A stretch of 64,000 bases of DNA from Mikania micrantha. Its lineage: Eukaryota; Streptophyta; Magnoliopsida; Asterales; Asteraceae. The stretch is from contig CM018695.1 in the NCBI GenBank assembly GCA_009363875.1, positions 47,663,161 to 47,727,160 of the forward strand. Direction: 5' to 3'. Of this stretch, positions 22,263 to 35,234 are shown piece by piece; positions within the stretch are counted from its first letter, which is position 1; each line of letters begins with the position of its first letter. Below the pieces are notes generated by a model. That model searched no databases. It was not told where the DNA came from and saw nothing but the letters and a program-made list of their open reading frames with translations. Both the position numbers and the translations under genes were made by a program.

Positions 22263-23024
22263 ATCTGCAGAACGCTTCGGCGGGTCAGATCAACGGTTAT
22301 GGAGCCTTGTGCCGACATAAGCCCACTATTACGCTCGGTAGTAGTGGTTGTATGATGATGATGATCAGGATGTTTATGTGACAAGGTTTTGGATTATGTG
22401 AACGAAATGATGTTAAATATGTTTTATCTTAACAAAATGTTTACGATGTTTTATGAAAACTAGAACTCACCAGCGTAATCTGACATTTTAGCATGCATGT
22501 CAAGTTAAAGCTATGGTAAGAAGAAATGTGGAGCTCGGGCATCAAGATAGAGAATCCGGTGGTGTTGGCAATCAATTATGATTTAATTCAGACATTATTT
22601 CATGTTTGACAAACTATGTTTTAAATTCCACTACTATCTATGAAAGTTTTTAGTTTAAGAGCTATGTGTTATTATGAAAACCAACCTCTAGGAGGCACCC
22701 GGGATCAGGTCCTTACATTTTGTATCTAGTTGTTGTATAATTTTGTTTTGTTTTAGTGTCTGTACTGTTTCAGTTTCTTGACTTATTATTCTTTGTCTTG
22801 TAACATTGAATGTTTGGTATTTAAACCCCAACATTCACTGAAATACTTGGATTACATTCCCCGAAAATTCCTTGTACTGCTATTCTGTTTTCTCTATTTC
22901 TAGCAAAAACTAAACAACCGAAAATAACTAAGTGTTAAACTTTAGAGGGGGCTAATACCAAAGCTTTGACTGTGAGTCTATAGTCATTGTTCCTGGTTAT
23001 ATAGCCTCTCCTAGTTTCAACAAT

Positions 23025-23037
23025 TGGTATCAGAGCC
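23025..23037 (+). other. PBS of copia H
   Basis: TGGTATCAGAGCC, a perfect plant initiator-Met-type PBS, lies two bases after the LTR end. Confidence 0.9.
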
Positions 23038-23261
23038 TTGTCCTTTAGTCTTGGTTTAACCATCAAGCCAAAAACTCAAAGCTCTCTTTGATATCTTGTT
23101 GTTTAGTTTTTCTCTCTAAAATTGTGCTTGCTTTCTTTGTATTTTGTTTTTCAAATATCTGTAGGTGTTCGGTTTTGAGCTAAATTGTGCTCAAAACCAT
23201 TAAAACAAACTACCTTGAGAACTCATCTTCCATTGATTTCCTTATAATCGTTTGTAACCTA

Positions 23262-24298
23262 ATGGCAGAAAAATTTACTTTAGACCCCCTTTACACCGGC
23301 TCTGCTACTAAGCCACCAATTTTGGCGAGGCATCAATACAATATATGGCAAAGAAGGATGTTACACCTTTTATCCAACAATCACACTGGATGTTGGAAGT
23401 CTGTGATGTTCGGACAACATAAACCTATTGTCTTGGACACAGAGACCGGAGACTCTATCCCTAAGGACCCTAGGAACTATACAGAAGAAGACTTCCAGAA
23501 CTTGGAGCTTGATGCCAAGGCACATGCTTAATTAGCTATTGCTCTCCAAAATGAAATTTATTATGGTATTCTTCACCATAAGTCCGCTAAGGACTCATGG
23601 GATGCTCTAAAAGAGCAGTTCAGGGGTACCGATGATGTTGTGGCCAATACAAGGGACATATTGGCTCAATAATATGAGACTTTCACCCAACTAAATAATG
23701 AGTCACTGACTTAGCAATTTGAACAATTTACTTATTTCTTAAGTGAACTAAAACTTGCTGGTCAAGTGTACCCAACCATCTCAGTTCTAAACTATTTCTT
23801 AAGATCTCTCCCAGATAAATGGGAAACATATTCTATTGTTATGAGATCCTCGCCAGACTTTGACAACCTCTCACTTACCCAACTTCATGTCAAATCAACA
23901 GAGGAGTATGTTCAAGGGAACACTGCTCTTCTTAATCATAACTCCGACATCAATGATCAGGGTTATAATGAACACATTGATATAACCACTGGCATCACTT
24001 CCTCTCCTTCTTGTGATGACCATTCTTTCATCCCTGACCAACTGTGTTTTATCATGGGTGATCTCCATCAGATTCCAAGCAAAGACTTGGAAGAAATGGA
24101 TATCCTTCAACAACTTGCCCTCTTAAGCATGAGAACTAACAAGTTCTATAAGAGGACATGAAGAAAATTTCCTGGTATCCATGAAAAAATCAGAATTGGT
24201 CTAAATAAGGCAAAAGTCCAATGATACAGGTTTCATGACACTGGACACTTTGCTAGGGAGTGCAGAAATGCTCCCAACACTAATTCCTTACGTTATGT
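23262..24298 (+). pseudogene. Copia H gag, N-terminal segment, five in-frame stops
   Basis: From ATG 23262 one frame runs to the D insertion point. It has the copia Gag hallmarks: the W-containing HQYNIWQRRMLHLL, then SAKDSWDALKEQF, LRSLPDKWETY, and a decayed zinc knuckle (RFHDTGHFAREC, first Cys lost). In-frame stops are TAA 23529, TAA 23670, TAG 23712, TGA 24159 and TGA 24222; no frameshift was found over 345 codons. The first four fit C-to-T changes of Gln or Arg codons. Gag would form the cytoplasmic particle; this copy cannot. Confidence 0.87.
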
Positions 24299-25262
24299 TG
24301 TAATCCCCAGGGTTCTCCATTACGAACTAGAATATTGTAATCAAGTTTAATTCAAAATAAGTAAAAGATTGGGATATTCGTTTAAACATTTAATCATTTG
24401 ATTTATATATATTTAAATATTTATTTCATAAATAAAGTAATAATAATAATAACAAAATATATAATCTAAGATTTTATAAAATACATGTTATATATATATA
24501 TATATATAATTCTTGATGCTTAAGAAGTCATAATGGGTTATAATAAAATAAAAGCATTTTATTAATAACCTATTTTTTAAAAAAAATATATACATAAATA
24601 ATATGTATGTACATGATAATAATAATAATACTAATAATACTAATAAGACATTAAGTTTATAAAAGGTTTTTTTTATAAAATCTTATGTCTTATACAAAAT
24701 TCTAAATTTATAGATTCTAAAATATTAAAAGTATATAAAAGATTTTAAAAAAGGTGGTTAAACTTGAGGGGCTAAAAATGATTTTCTTAAAACTAAAATT
24801 GTGAAAGGAAAAGGATATTTACAAACTAAAAAATGAAGAAACATCAATGTAAGGCCCCGATTCTGGGCGACCCCACAGATGTTAGTTTTCATCATAACAC
24901 ATAGCTCTTAAACTAAAAACTTTCATAATCATGAAGCGGAAATGTAAACATAGTTTGATAAATAGAATTCAATAAAGTGTCTGTATCAAAAACATATCGA
25001 ATTGCCAAAACCACCGGATCGTCTGACTTTATGCCACGACTGCATCATGTCCTCTTGTATTCTCATCAACCTGACATACATGCTAAATCAAGTCAGCTTA
25101 CGCTGATGAGTTCTAGTTTTCATAAAACAACATTAAACATACTCAACATGACATCATTCTGTACACATAGTCCATAACCTTAGCACATAACATCATGAAC
25201 ATCATCATCATACATTCCACTGTCATCATACGAACAGTGGGCTTATGCCAGCACAAGGCTCC

Positions 25263-25435
25263 ATACCCAGTTATAGTCGTGGTTGACTATCATACCCAGT
25301 TATAGTCGTGGTTGACTATCATACCCAGTTATAGTCGTGGTTGACTATCATACACAGTTATAGTCGGTTGACTATCATACCCAGTTATAGTCGTGGTTGA
25401 CTATCATACCCAGTTATAGTCGTGGTTGACTATCA
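25263..25435. repeat. 29-bp tandem repeat in solo LTR E
   Basis: Six units of ATACCCAGTTATAGTCGTGG-TTGACTATC; the fourth is shortened to about 27 bp. It occupies the same LTR position as the different array in G. Confidence 0.93.
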
Positions 25436-26021
25436 TTCGTACATTTTCCTATAACACGTATAGGAACATCATCCCTTCATCATACATGACCTACTAGCAT
25501 CATATCATCATTCATCGTTTTCATCATATCCTCATAACATTTCATGCTAGTATATTATCATTATAACATCATCACTTTGTCCTAATATCATAGGACTCAT
25601 CATATCATGTCATGCCAGTATCATTTCATTATATCATCATAACCTCCTAGCAATGAATACATATTATGCTATCATCATATCATCAGATCATACATTCTGG
25701 CATTCATGAACTTTTCATACTAGCATTTTATCATCATAGCATTCTGCCCTAACAACAAAGGCACATATCATATCATAACATTTCATGCTAGCATCTTTAT
25801 CATCATGTCATATTATCCTAACAGCTTAGGAATTCATCATAACATGTTATCTTATGACTATCATCATGATTATGGTCATCATAGTTCAGTAACATCCATT
25901 CGTCATACATAGCATTTTTCCATGCATATTCATCATGCATAACACATATACATGCATACATAATCATGGCATATCATCATTCGTTCATCGTCATCATAAG
26001 CACATAACATCATAAACATAA

Positions 26022-27991
26022 TGTCACACCCCGGGCACTCGGCGGCCCGGGCGCTGCGACCCGATTGGTTTCATTGACAAATACAGTCTCGGTCAGAGTT
26101 TATTATTCATTTTAATATGTTTCAGCAGAAGCGTTGTTTCATAAATTTATAATTTTATGAATAAATCACATTCATGAATGTGAAAATCGTTTTTCATAAT
26201 TTACAAATAATTCATACGCATAGATATGAAAAACCATATTTTCATTGCGTGTAAATAACTTTTCAGGGTTTTATAAATTTTCATATTCATAGATATGAAC
26301 ATAACATTTTATTTCATTTTAAACCGAGTTTTACAAATATATATTTACATATATTGGTTTACATGGGACTTGGAGGTATAACTCCAATCGCTCCTCAGTT
26401 TCGCCACAAGATTTTTATTTAAGGCGTCATAGGCCCTAAACCTCTAATCTTGCTTCTGATTTGTCATTCATTATTACCTGAAAAGTTTTTGAAAATAAAA
26501 CGTCAACATAATGTTGGTGAATACAAATAACAGACTCGATATGTAAGCATAGAATGTTCGGTCCTTTAACCATAATTAATAGTGGCAATACTACAAATTT
26601 GCAGGTTATTTCACTGATCAATACAACTACTGCATCCACTGGTTTATAACTGTCACTGGTTAGGAACTACAGCGCAGCGCGTCTTACGTTTTGTTCCCTC
26701 CAGCCCACAGCTGGTCACTGGTTAGGTTGCCTGCGCAGTACGTCTTACGTTTAACCTTCCAGCCCACCTGTACCAGCCACGTATGGGAATTTCACCCATA
26801 CGTGGATACGATTTGCAAATCATACGTATACTAATAGCCTAAATGCTGGTCACGTAGTATCCCTTTATGCGTCAAAGTTTAAACAAACCATGCTAAAAAA
26901 TTTATAAATTTAAAAAGAAGTTAAATGTATTCACCTTATTTTCGGTTGACTGAGTCGCAGCTTAGGACTTCATAATATAAATTTGGGCAGAGTTTCTGCT
27001 TAATCTATCAAATTACCTTCAAATAAACGACTCCTAGTGCTGTTTATTTTTCTGATCCTAAAATGAACCATAATTTCAATATAGTATATATGTACATATA
27101 TATATACATACATATATATAAAATCGGATCTTAACCCTAACTGTATAAGTTAATAATATGCGAAAATTAAATTTATAATTCAAACTCAAACAATTAAGTA
27201 CGTACCTAAATTCAAGTTTTCTGTAAACAAAAGGAGTTTGAAATGAATGTTGGTTTTTCTTTCGTAAAGTAAATTGTCTTAAAATTTATTTTTTTAAATA
27301 TAAACCGACTACATATACATTAATATAGTAATATAAATTTTATGAGAAGGACGACACTCGTCATTTGAACAAAATAACATACGTGGCTAAATTTCAAATG
27401 TTCATATGTTGCTTTCAATGATCCACCTTGTACGTTCATTTGTAAAAGTTTAATTAATTAAGTTTTCTTTTTTTTTTCTTTTCGTTGGCATCACTTCAAA
27501 CGCACGCATATATAATTATAATTATTATTATATTATTATAATTAATTAAGTTTAAATTTTGTTTTACTCTTATAACTTTTAAAATATCACGTTTTATAAA
27601 ATTATAAATATACGGTTAGAACCTACTCATTTTTATCTACATTTCGACCTAAGTTTTGTTAAAAACGGATCAAGATCAAATATAATATATTTTAAGATTA
27701 TTATTATTAATTAACCAATTTTTGTCTAAATTTAATGATTGTTCAAACATTGGTTTATTTCTAATAATTGTTTTATCCTACCTATTCGTTTAAACAAGCG
27801 CTAAAAATTTTGAGCGTTTATTTATACTTTTATACCCTCGAATAATCATATTTATAAAATAAACTATTTTATATTATTAGACGAAACCTTATGTTTTTAT
27901 TACTCGTTTTTATTATTATATTTTTTTTGATTAATAATATTTTAATTTTAAAAGAAAGTATTTTTTTATATCCATAAAACGGGATGTTAGA
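26022..27991 (-). mobile_element. Solo LTR F, nested inside E
   Basis: This 1,970-bp LTR is flanked by perfect CATAA (26017-26021, 27992-27996). Its plus-strand start TGTCACACCCC and end GGGATGTTAGA give a sense start of TCTAACATCCC, one base from the expected TGTAACATCCC. No PBS, coding region or second LTR. It contains two roughly 60-bp tandem copies of a GTCACTGGTTAGG..CGTCTTACGTTT..CCAGCCCAC block (26649-26770). Confidence 0.82.
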
Positions 27992-29613
27992 CATAATAAC
28001 AAGCATGTATGCCAGCCCAAAACGTTAATCATGAAATTGGGTGTCTAGAACTCACCTGATAGTAGACTCTTGTTTTCCTTAGCCGAACTCCTTAGCTAGG
28101 GCCTTAAGAACCTACATCAGTACATCGTATTATTACCTACCATTCTTTAGACTTCGAATATATCCCAAGTCCTCATAGCCTCCTAACCAGCCCCCAGTAT
28201 TCGAAAGTATTCTGTTTCCGAACTACCTCAAGTATTCGAAGACGAGAATACTCGAACCGTCACTCGTACTCGAAATACTGGTGTACTCGATTCCCCATAA
28301 GTACTCGAATATAGTACTAGAACTAGTGCACACGAAACTAGAGTACTCGAACAAGTATATTCGAACTAGTGAACTTGAACTAGTGTACACGAAACTGGTA
28401 TGGTTTCGAGTACACCCCCTTATGCATTTCGAGTACACATATTTTCTGCAAAATTCATTACAGAAACTATCTAAGACTTGGAGAGCTAGTTACAGGTTCC
28501 TTAGGTTGTTACCAGCACACTGGAACCTCAAAGTTCCGAACTTTATGCATAATGGTGTGAGCTTTATGCACAAACTCACTTTTGTCTAAAAATCCTAACT
28601 TTTTTAGTTTAGATCAATTACTTGATGGTAGATGATCCTCCTGGTATCTTCCTAGATGTTCCTTCTTCTTCTCAGCGATTTACAGCCGATCTTTTAAGTT
28701 CTTAAACCCTACTTCGTGTACTCGAGAGAGAATGTGCTTTCAGCCAAAGGTATGCACGGTTTCCAAGGCACTCATATATATAGGCAGGGTACTCGAATTC
28801 TGAGGTGGGGACTTCGAGTACGTGATTTCGAGTACACTGTTTGGCTGTTCTCGAAATCCGGTTCGAATTCCAAGTTTCGCGATATTTTTCTTAGTTTGTT
28901 TTTTTGTCCGTTTTCTTACAAGTATATTATTCGTTACCCATTCGTAAGTTCAAATAACTTGTATTTAGAAAATTTGGGATGTCACAGTCAAGGACCATAA
29001 TTGTAATAAACCCAAACCTCCCATCCCTCTCACCCGTACTCTCCCAATTGGGTACCCGTCGAACCAGGACCCAATTTGTAACCCATTTTCCATTTTTGAG
29101 CATTCCAAATCAAATCCCGTTCAATCAAGGATTGATTTGATTCGGATTCGAACACGTTAACCAAATCAATCAACAATTAACAATCCAAATTTCAAAAAAA
29201 AAAAAAAAACGCGTGATGCAAATGTCTGAACATAGGAGATCTCGACCGGAAATAGGATTTGAGTTGTGCGAGCATTAAACCTCATTCATATGATAAAAAC
29301 TGGTTCCTTTAACCGAGTGGAACTTGTCTGAGCCTTGCACATCTCCAAACGAACCCATCTGAGCACGAAATCGGGTCTGGAATGCCCGAAGCTCACTGCA
29401 TAGCCGAATTCAATCGATTCGAAACCATTCCAGGTAACTCAAACCACCATTCTACTCGATTTTGGGTTATGATTGATAGCACTAACAATTTAGATGCTTA
29501 CCATCAACCTATTGATTGAATTGGAATTAAACCCAAATTTAGTGTTCTTGCGAATTGGGCCGTTTGGAAATTTTGATATAAGAAATAAAAGAATCGATTT
29601 CAACAGCGAACCA

Positions 29614-29683
29614 TGGCCTAGCACAATGGTAAACCTCATTCATGTGGGCGCCTTGAACCCGGGCTCGAAACCCGGCGGGAGCG
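29614..29683 (+). other. tRNA-like (Pol III box) segment in D 5' LTR
   Basis: TGGCCTAGCACAATGGTAA resembles an A box and GGCTCGAAACC a B box, about 35 bp apart, in the LTR sense orientation. A diverged copy is at 48447-48516. A full tRNA cloverleaf is not evident. Confidence 0.6.
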
Positions 29684-31561
29684 GGTTAAACAGTTTGTAT
29701 TCATATTATTTTTTTGGGTTTCATCCGTTTTGATTTATTTAAAAATTCTGAAAAATTCTAAAACTCTTAAAAATTTAATTTCTATTAAATATGTTAAAGA
29801 AACTCATATTTCCGAAAATCATTTAAATAAATTTAATCATAAAAGAAAGAATTAAAAATCATATTAATGTTTTAAAATAAATGTATTTATTAAAAAACAT
29901 GTTTTGTCTTTCACAAATGATATAAAACACATTTCAAAATTTAAGTGTTTCAAGTCAAGTCATTTTTCGTTTACCATTCAGGAATTATTTATACATTTTC
30001 TTTTATTTTATATGCTAGACCAAGTTTTAAATTAAACATAAAATATTAATTAATTAAAAGAAAAAAAATATGTTTTATAAAATGTAACATAGAATATACG
30101 AGTGTGTGTATTGTTTTTTTTTAAAAAGATTTACTTTATTAAAATATTACTATTTTCGAACCAAGTTTAGAAAACAAACTATAGAGTAATTTTAAATAAT
30201 TATTAAACAAATGTCTTCATCCTTTATTATATAATTACATAATCTATTTAATTAAAGGAAAAATCCATAAATGTTGATTTAACTACTAAAATCCTTTAAG
30301 TTAGATAATATGCATAATTTCATAGTAATTTAAAGTAATTGATATCATTACTCTAGATATATGTATTGTAAATTTAAAATTAATATTTTTACACATAAGC
30401 GTTGGACATTATGTTTAAATACGTACACTTGTAAAATTAAATACAAAAGGATGGAATAAGCTATTCAAATGCTATGCAATATTTAAAATTCAAATAGGAT
30501 TATTTATTTAAAATATTCCAAATGATCCTTACAAACTTACACTACTATTTTAGGACTTTCATAGTGTGCAATAGTTCTAGAAGGTCAAAACTTAAACTCT
30601 AAGCAATATCAAGACGATCATGCCTTTAAACTTTAGGTGAAACACTATCTTTGATTCCAACCTCTATCTATTATCATTTTGACTAGCTAAGACATCAATT
30701 GAATAATTCTATACTCCCTATTTACATTTTTTTTTTACTTTTGGGATGTTACATATGCCTGTATTCAAAAATCTAAGTTATTCTATAATCAAATTCTATA
30801 GATGCAATACCTTAAGTCTATTTGGTTTAATTCATTGCTATGTGATACTACTTGCTTTGTGATTCTATGTTACTTTATGTTATTCGATACCGAGTAGCCT
30901 AAGGTGTGTTAGATACCATCTTCGCTTTGACTTAGGTCAAACGTGACAAAAGGGCGAAAAGTACAATCATGGGCAGACTTGTGAAAATACCTAGCTTTGT
31001 GCTTTGTATTGGAACGAGTTTGGAGACGATATAAACTATTGCAGACTTGTAGATATACTAAGCTTTTTAGCTAAGTATTGATACGAGTTTGGAGACGAGG
31101 TATTCTATAAACTTAATTGCAAACTAGTAGGATATGCATGCTAGAGTTTAAACTTTGTAATCCAATTGAATTGCATCAGTTTTCTTAAGTATACGATATA
31201 AACTGTATGGGTTAATCACCAACTTTGCACATAGTTGACAAAATCATTATTTTGCATATGTAACAGGTTAGGTGGATGCGATGGTGACGACATAGGATAG
31301 GTTTATGCTAGTAGACCTAGTTTTAAATTTAAACAATGTTATACTATTTAAATCTAGTTAATTATATAAAACAATGTTTAGAATTTCATTTGTAATTGTT
31401 TGTTTATTCAATTCTTGTCATGTAACTTGAGAGTAATGAATGAAATGTTTGTATTGTTAATAATGAATGCCTTAATTATTCAAACATATTAATAACACCA
31501 TGAACTAACGAACAGTCGAGCTCGCGCCCCGACGTATTCAGCCTTGGGTCGGGGCATTACA

Positions 31562-32628
31562 GATTGGTATCTGAGCCATTGTTATAGGGATCTAGGTTAT
31601 TAGAAAATGGTGGCCTAGACTATAACTAAGCTTCCCATATATGAGTTATCTCATATTATCTTTGATTGTTTGTTATTTGCTTATGTGCTATGTGCTATGA
31701 TTAATCATAATATGTTATATCATACTTAATTGTTACCATAGAGGAAAAGCCATAGTTAATTAATGTCTTGCTTACACTTAGATAAGAAAGACTTGGTTTA
31801 AGATAACTTCCTATTATGGGGATTACTTAGCTTAAGCAATTGCCTTTGAATTTGCTTTTAAGTAACTATATTCATACTCAAATACACACAAACAATATTT
31901 AGATATTAGTAATTTAAACTCATTAGGCTGAATGCCTAATATTATTCCTTTGACAAAATAGGAATTCCAATATTGATTTTTATATCCCGTTAGAATTAAG
32001 TTTGTGAGGTGGATATGTATTAACTGGAAGAGTGTGAATACCGGTAGTTATAATTCCTGTCTAGGAAAGCTATTCGTATAAATCCCCAAAGTACTATGGG
32101 ACCTGTCTAGCTTTTTTGGAGACTTCTGATGAGAGTATTATCACTTATAGGCCAAAGCATATCATACCAAACCCCTAACAAACTAAATGATTCTAATGTC
32201 ACTCGATGTTCAATTTTGAATACCATTCCTATTGTTTTCAAACATAATCAACTGATTTGGTTTTCTATGATTTTGCTTACTGTTCACATTTGATTCAAAT
32301 CATCATTAGAATTAAGTTGTTAAGATGTACATGTAGTAATTGGAAGGGTGAATACGAGTAGTTGAGACTCCTGTCTAGGAAAGCAATTCATAATCCCTAA
32401 CGAGGGACTGTTCTAGCTTTCCTGGGGATTTTTAATGAGAGTATTTCACTTATAGGCGAAAACCTGTTACATTTGGAAAACAATATTAATTCTAATAAGC
32501 CAAAAGGTTTCATGTTTGGATACCACTCCTCAAGATTTTTAATCAAATTCAAAATGATTTCAATACATTGCTTACACAATTCCAAACCTTATGATATCAT
32601 ACTTAAGATTAGTGATGGTGATTCATCA
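31562..32628 (+). other. D internal region, 5' part: PBS and noncoding sequence
   Basis: The PBS TGGTATCTGAGCC (31565-31577) has one change from the Met-type consensus. The rest is noncoding and contains two related blocks (about 31970-32170 and 32295-32480) sharing TTAAGTTTGTGAGGTGG/GTTAAGATGTA, CTGTCTAGGAAAGC and GAGAGTATT phrases. It ends in the A insertion site with the GATGGTGATTCATCA phrase. Confidence 0.7.
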
Positions 32629-33834
32629 TGTCACACCCCCAAATTTCAACTAACGGAATCACACCGTTTGGGAGCATGACAAACCAGGATCTCAGATCAT
32701 TAGACATAGCGAAGACCTCTATATGAATTTCAAAACATTCGTTGGTATTTAAAACATAACATTCAGAGTTTACAAAAAGTTGCGGAAGCGTTTAAAACCA
32801 TAAGCAGTTGTAAAGTAAACATTACAACCCAAAGTACTTAAATATTCAAATGTTCAAATTCAAATTCAAATTCATAGTGTTTATAATGCATGAGACTCTA
32901 TCTTCCTAGTCCATGCCAGCTTTAACGCGCGCCTTAGCGTCCTGAGAAAACATGCAAATCAAGTCAACACAAAGGTTGGTGCATAACACAGGTTTTAAAT
33001 AATCATAGTGTTCAAAACAGCAGTTTGAATAACAAGTTGGTAGATAACATAATCACAAATGCACAGTCATGATAGCTAGTCATATAAACTATTTACATAC
33101 GTGTTCGACCCGAAGCTGACTAATTGCCATGCTATAGCATGTTTTCGCCTTGCCACTATTGTCTATCACAACAATAGTAAAATTGTGTTTGGTCAGTCAA
33201 ACACCTGCGTAGATCCCATCTACCAGGTGAGGTTTGTCAAACCTAATAGATCTATTTCCAACTACCACGCTTTGCACTACGGCAAACTAAACGGTTCGAG
33301 GTGTGTAAGGACTTTCAAATTGCTATGTTGTCACATAATGTAAACAGCTAACTCATGCAAGTGATATGTATCTAAAAAAACAGTTTGTTGCACATGTTTT
33401 CTCCCCCAAAACAGTTTAAAATAAGAAAGGGGCCGTGTACGCACCTTTGATAATAGCAGAATGATCACACACTAAAAGCTCGTGAAAGAGATCCTTCTAC
33501 GAAGAATCTGTGATTTAAACAATAACCTAAAGTTATTCGAAATGTCGTTTTGTGCTTGAAATCACATACGTATCAACATACGTATGTTAGAGTGTTAAGA
33601 ATGTGCATACGAAAGTACGCGTGCCATTGAAATCATTTAAATAAAATCACATTTGATTTTATTTAATTAAACGTAGTTATACGCGATTTCGTGTTCGGAT
33701 TAAAATATGAATTTTATCATCCTAACACGTTCGTATTCTAGTTACGGTTCCAACGCAACTTGAACGGATCGAATCGGACTTAAAACGAAGGAGTTATGGT
33801 TAAAACATCAAAAATGCTTTAAAAAACCAAAAAT

Positions 33835-33905
33835 GGTGGAACCCGGGTTCGAACCCGCGACCCCCGTCCAAACCACACGCTCCTTACCAGTCAAGCCCGC
33901 TAGGG
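33835..33905 (-). other. tRNA-like segment in element A 3' LTR
   Basis: In sense it reads GGGCTTGACTGGTAAGG (A-box-like) and, about 30 bp later, GGGTTCGAACCC (perfect B box). The copy in the 5' LTR is 42942-43013. Sense orientation relative to the element. Confidence 0.6.
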
Positions 33906-35234
33906 TATCGCGATATCCTTCCTGAATTAATTGTTTTAAGCTTACATGGGTCAGTTTCCCCCTTTTCCATTATAGCCGAAGCTTACACCCCAAAATTGGT
34001 CCTGAATTCGAATCCAATCGAACACAAACTCTTAGGGCTTTTGTTCTATTACCTTAATCGAACATATAGGTGTGTCCAATTGGTCATAATAATCAAAAAC
34101 GTCTGACTTTTTCATTCTAATCAGTCTCGAACTTAACCGATTATCACTAAATTCAAAATCATCAAATTCGATCATCTTGTTTCCAATTCTTATAGTGATT
34201 TCCTTTAAATAACATTTTCGAAGTTGTCTGGACTACTAAATTTGAATATCATACACAATTAAGTCAAAATCCCCAAAATCGTTTTGTGTCTAAACCCTAG
34301 AACTTGAAATCTATCAATTCGATGTTGTTAATCGAAATTGATTCAGAATTAACCTTAGTCGGCCTTCTCTGAAGCTATCTATAACATTCAATTCAATTAT
34401 TAATCTCTTAAAGATCAATACCCCCAAAACCGTTTTAGTAAGAACCCTAGTTACTAGAACTCCATCAATTCGTTATAACTAGTCACAATTAATACATGTT
34501 TTATCTTAATCGAGACCTTCTGGAACTAATCATGAACATTAATTTGATTCTCAATCATGTTTGATTATAATCCCCCAAATTGGATTCTAATATGAACCCT
34601 AGAATTCGTATTCCAACAAATCGATAATAGAAACTGAAATTATGATGTGTTTATTCTTAATCGGCCATATCAGAAGGAATAGGGATGATTTCTTACTTGA
34701 TTTGATGATGAATTCAAGTAGATCGACTCACGGGTTGTTCTTCGGCCCCCCCCCACGATCAAATCTTCTGCTCGATGCTTCTGCTCTCGAATTCTGGTGT
34801 GTGAAAGGTCCTAATGATTTCGATTTGGGTTTATATAACATCAATTTTGTGAATTGATCTCGCATTATGCCATATTGAACCCAATCGACTTCGGTTACTC
34901 ATTCTTAGCCATTATTTCACATAATTTCGGCAATTATGAGTTTTCCAACGGTTGGTAACTGTTGTTCACCATTAGTGTGTAATGATTGCATAGTTACTTC
35001 AGCTAATTGTAACAGATTTAGGCAAATTTCGAATTCCATACACAAGTTGGCCGAATTTTGACTTGTAGAAGTCAAAATTGGAACTAAATGCAATTACAAG
35101 TTTAATCTCTAACATTTTAACACTTAAAAACTGATTTTTCTTAGTTCTTAAATTCCATAGGTCCTTCCGAGTCAACAACACATTATTTCGATTAACAAAG
35201 TTACATTAAAAAAAAATCCAATTTATCACTAATT

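Larger units (their letters stand above)
20490..22717 (+). mobile_element. Solo LTR G (gypsy type), nested in copia H LTR
   Basis: This 2,228-bp LTR starts TGTAACACCCC and ends GGTCCTTACA, with a perfect 5-bp TSD TTTTG (20485-20489, 22718-22722). No PBS or internal region adjoins it, so it is a solo LTR. It has many TCGAGTAC repeats, a likely TATA box in CCTATATATATGAG (about 20696-20709), an ATGATG-rich stretch and a tandem array. It is the same family as solo LTR E on the opposite strand. Confidence 0.9.
20170..23022 (+). mobile_element. 5' LTR of copia H, interrupted by solo LTR G
   Basis: It begins TGTTGGAAAATAAG and ends TTTCAACA immediately before the PBS. Without G and one TSD copy it is about 620 bp, a normal copia LTR size. 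The TGTTG..CAACA ends form a short inverted repeat. The partner LTR is outside the window. Confidence 0.75.
24848..28986 (-). mobile_element. Solo LTR E (same family as G), interrupted by solo LTR F
   Basis: In sense (minus) it starts TGTGACATCCC and ends GGGGCCTTACA. Flanks ATCAA (24843-24847) and GTCAA (28987-28991) are a 5-bp TSD with one mismatch. The uninterrupted target is visible in D's 3' LTR near 47835. The TATA region, CGAGTAC repeats and CATAAGCCCACT phrase match G on the other strand. Net length without F is about 2.2 kb, like G. Confidence 0.86.
24299..31561 (+). mobile_element. 5' LTR of D, interrupted by solo LTR E
   Basis: Segments 24299-24847 and 28987-31561 match 47204-49353 plus 61238-61992 in order. 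It ends GGGGCATTACA before the PBS, whereas the 3' copy ends GGGGTGTGACA. AT-rich, with a tRNA-like segment at 29614-29683. Noncoding. Confidence 0.87.

Noticed and set aside
22019..22384. Overlapping 116-120 codon frames on both strands
   Set aside because: Open only because the minisatellite of solo LTR G lacks stops in these frames; the encoded repeats look like no protein family.
25263..25435. Second CRISPR-like direct repeat array
   Set aside because: The 29-bp units are directly adjacent without spacers; it is a minisatellite in a solo LTR.
33101..33343. 80-codon frame repeated at 42209-42451
   Set aside because: It is identical in both LTRs of element A because the LTRs are identical; it is antisense to the element and has no known domain.
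33835..33905. A genuine nuclear tRNA gene
   Set aside because: The B box is good, but I cannot fold a complete cloverleaf with a proper anticodon arm, and the same segment is part of both LTRs of element A.
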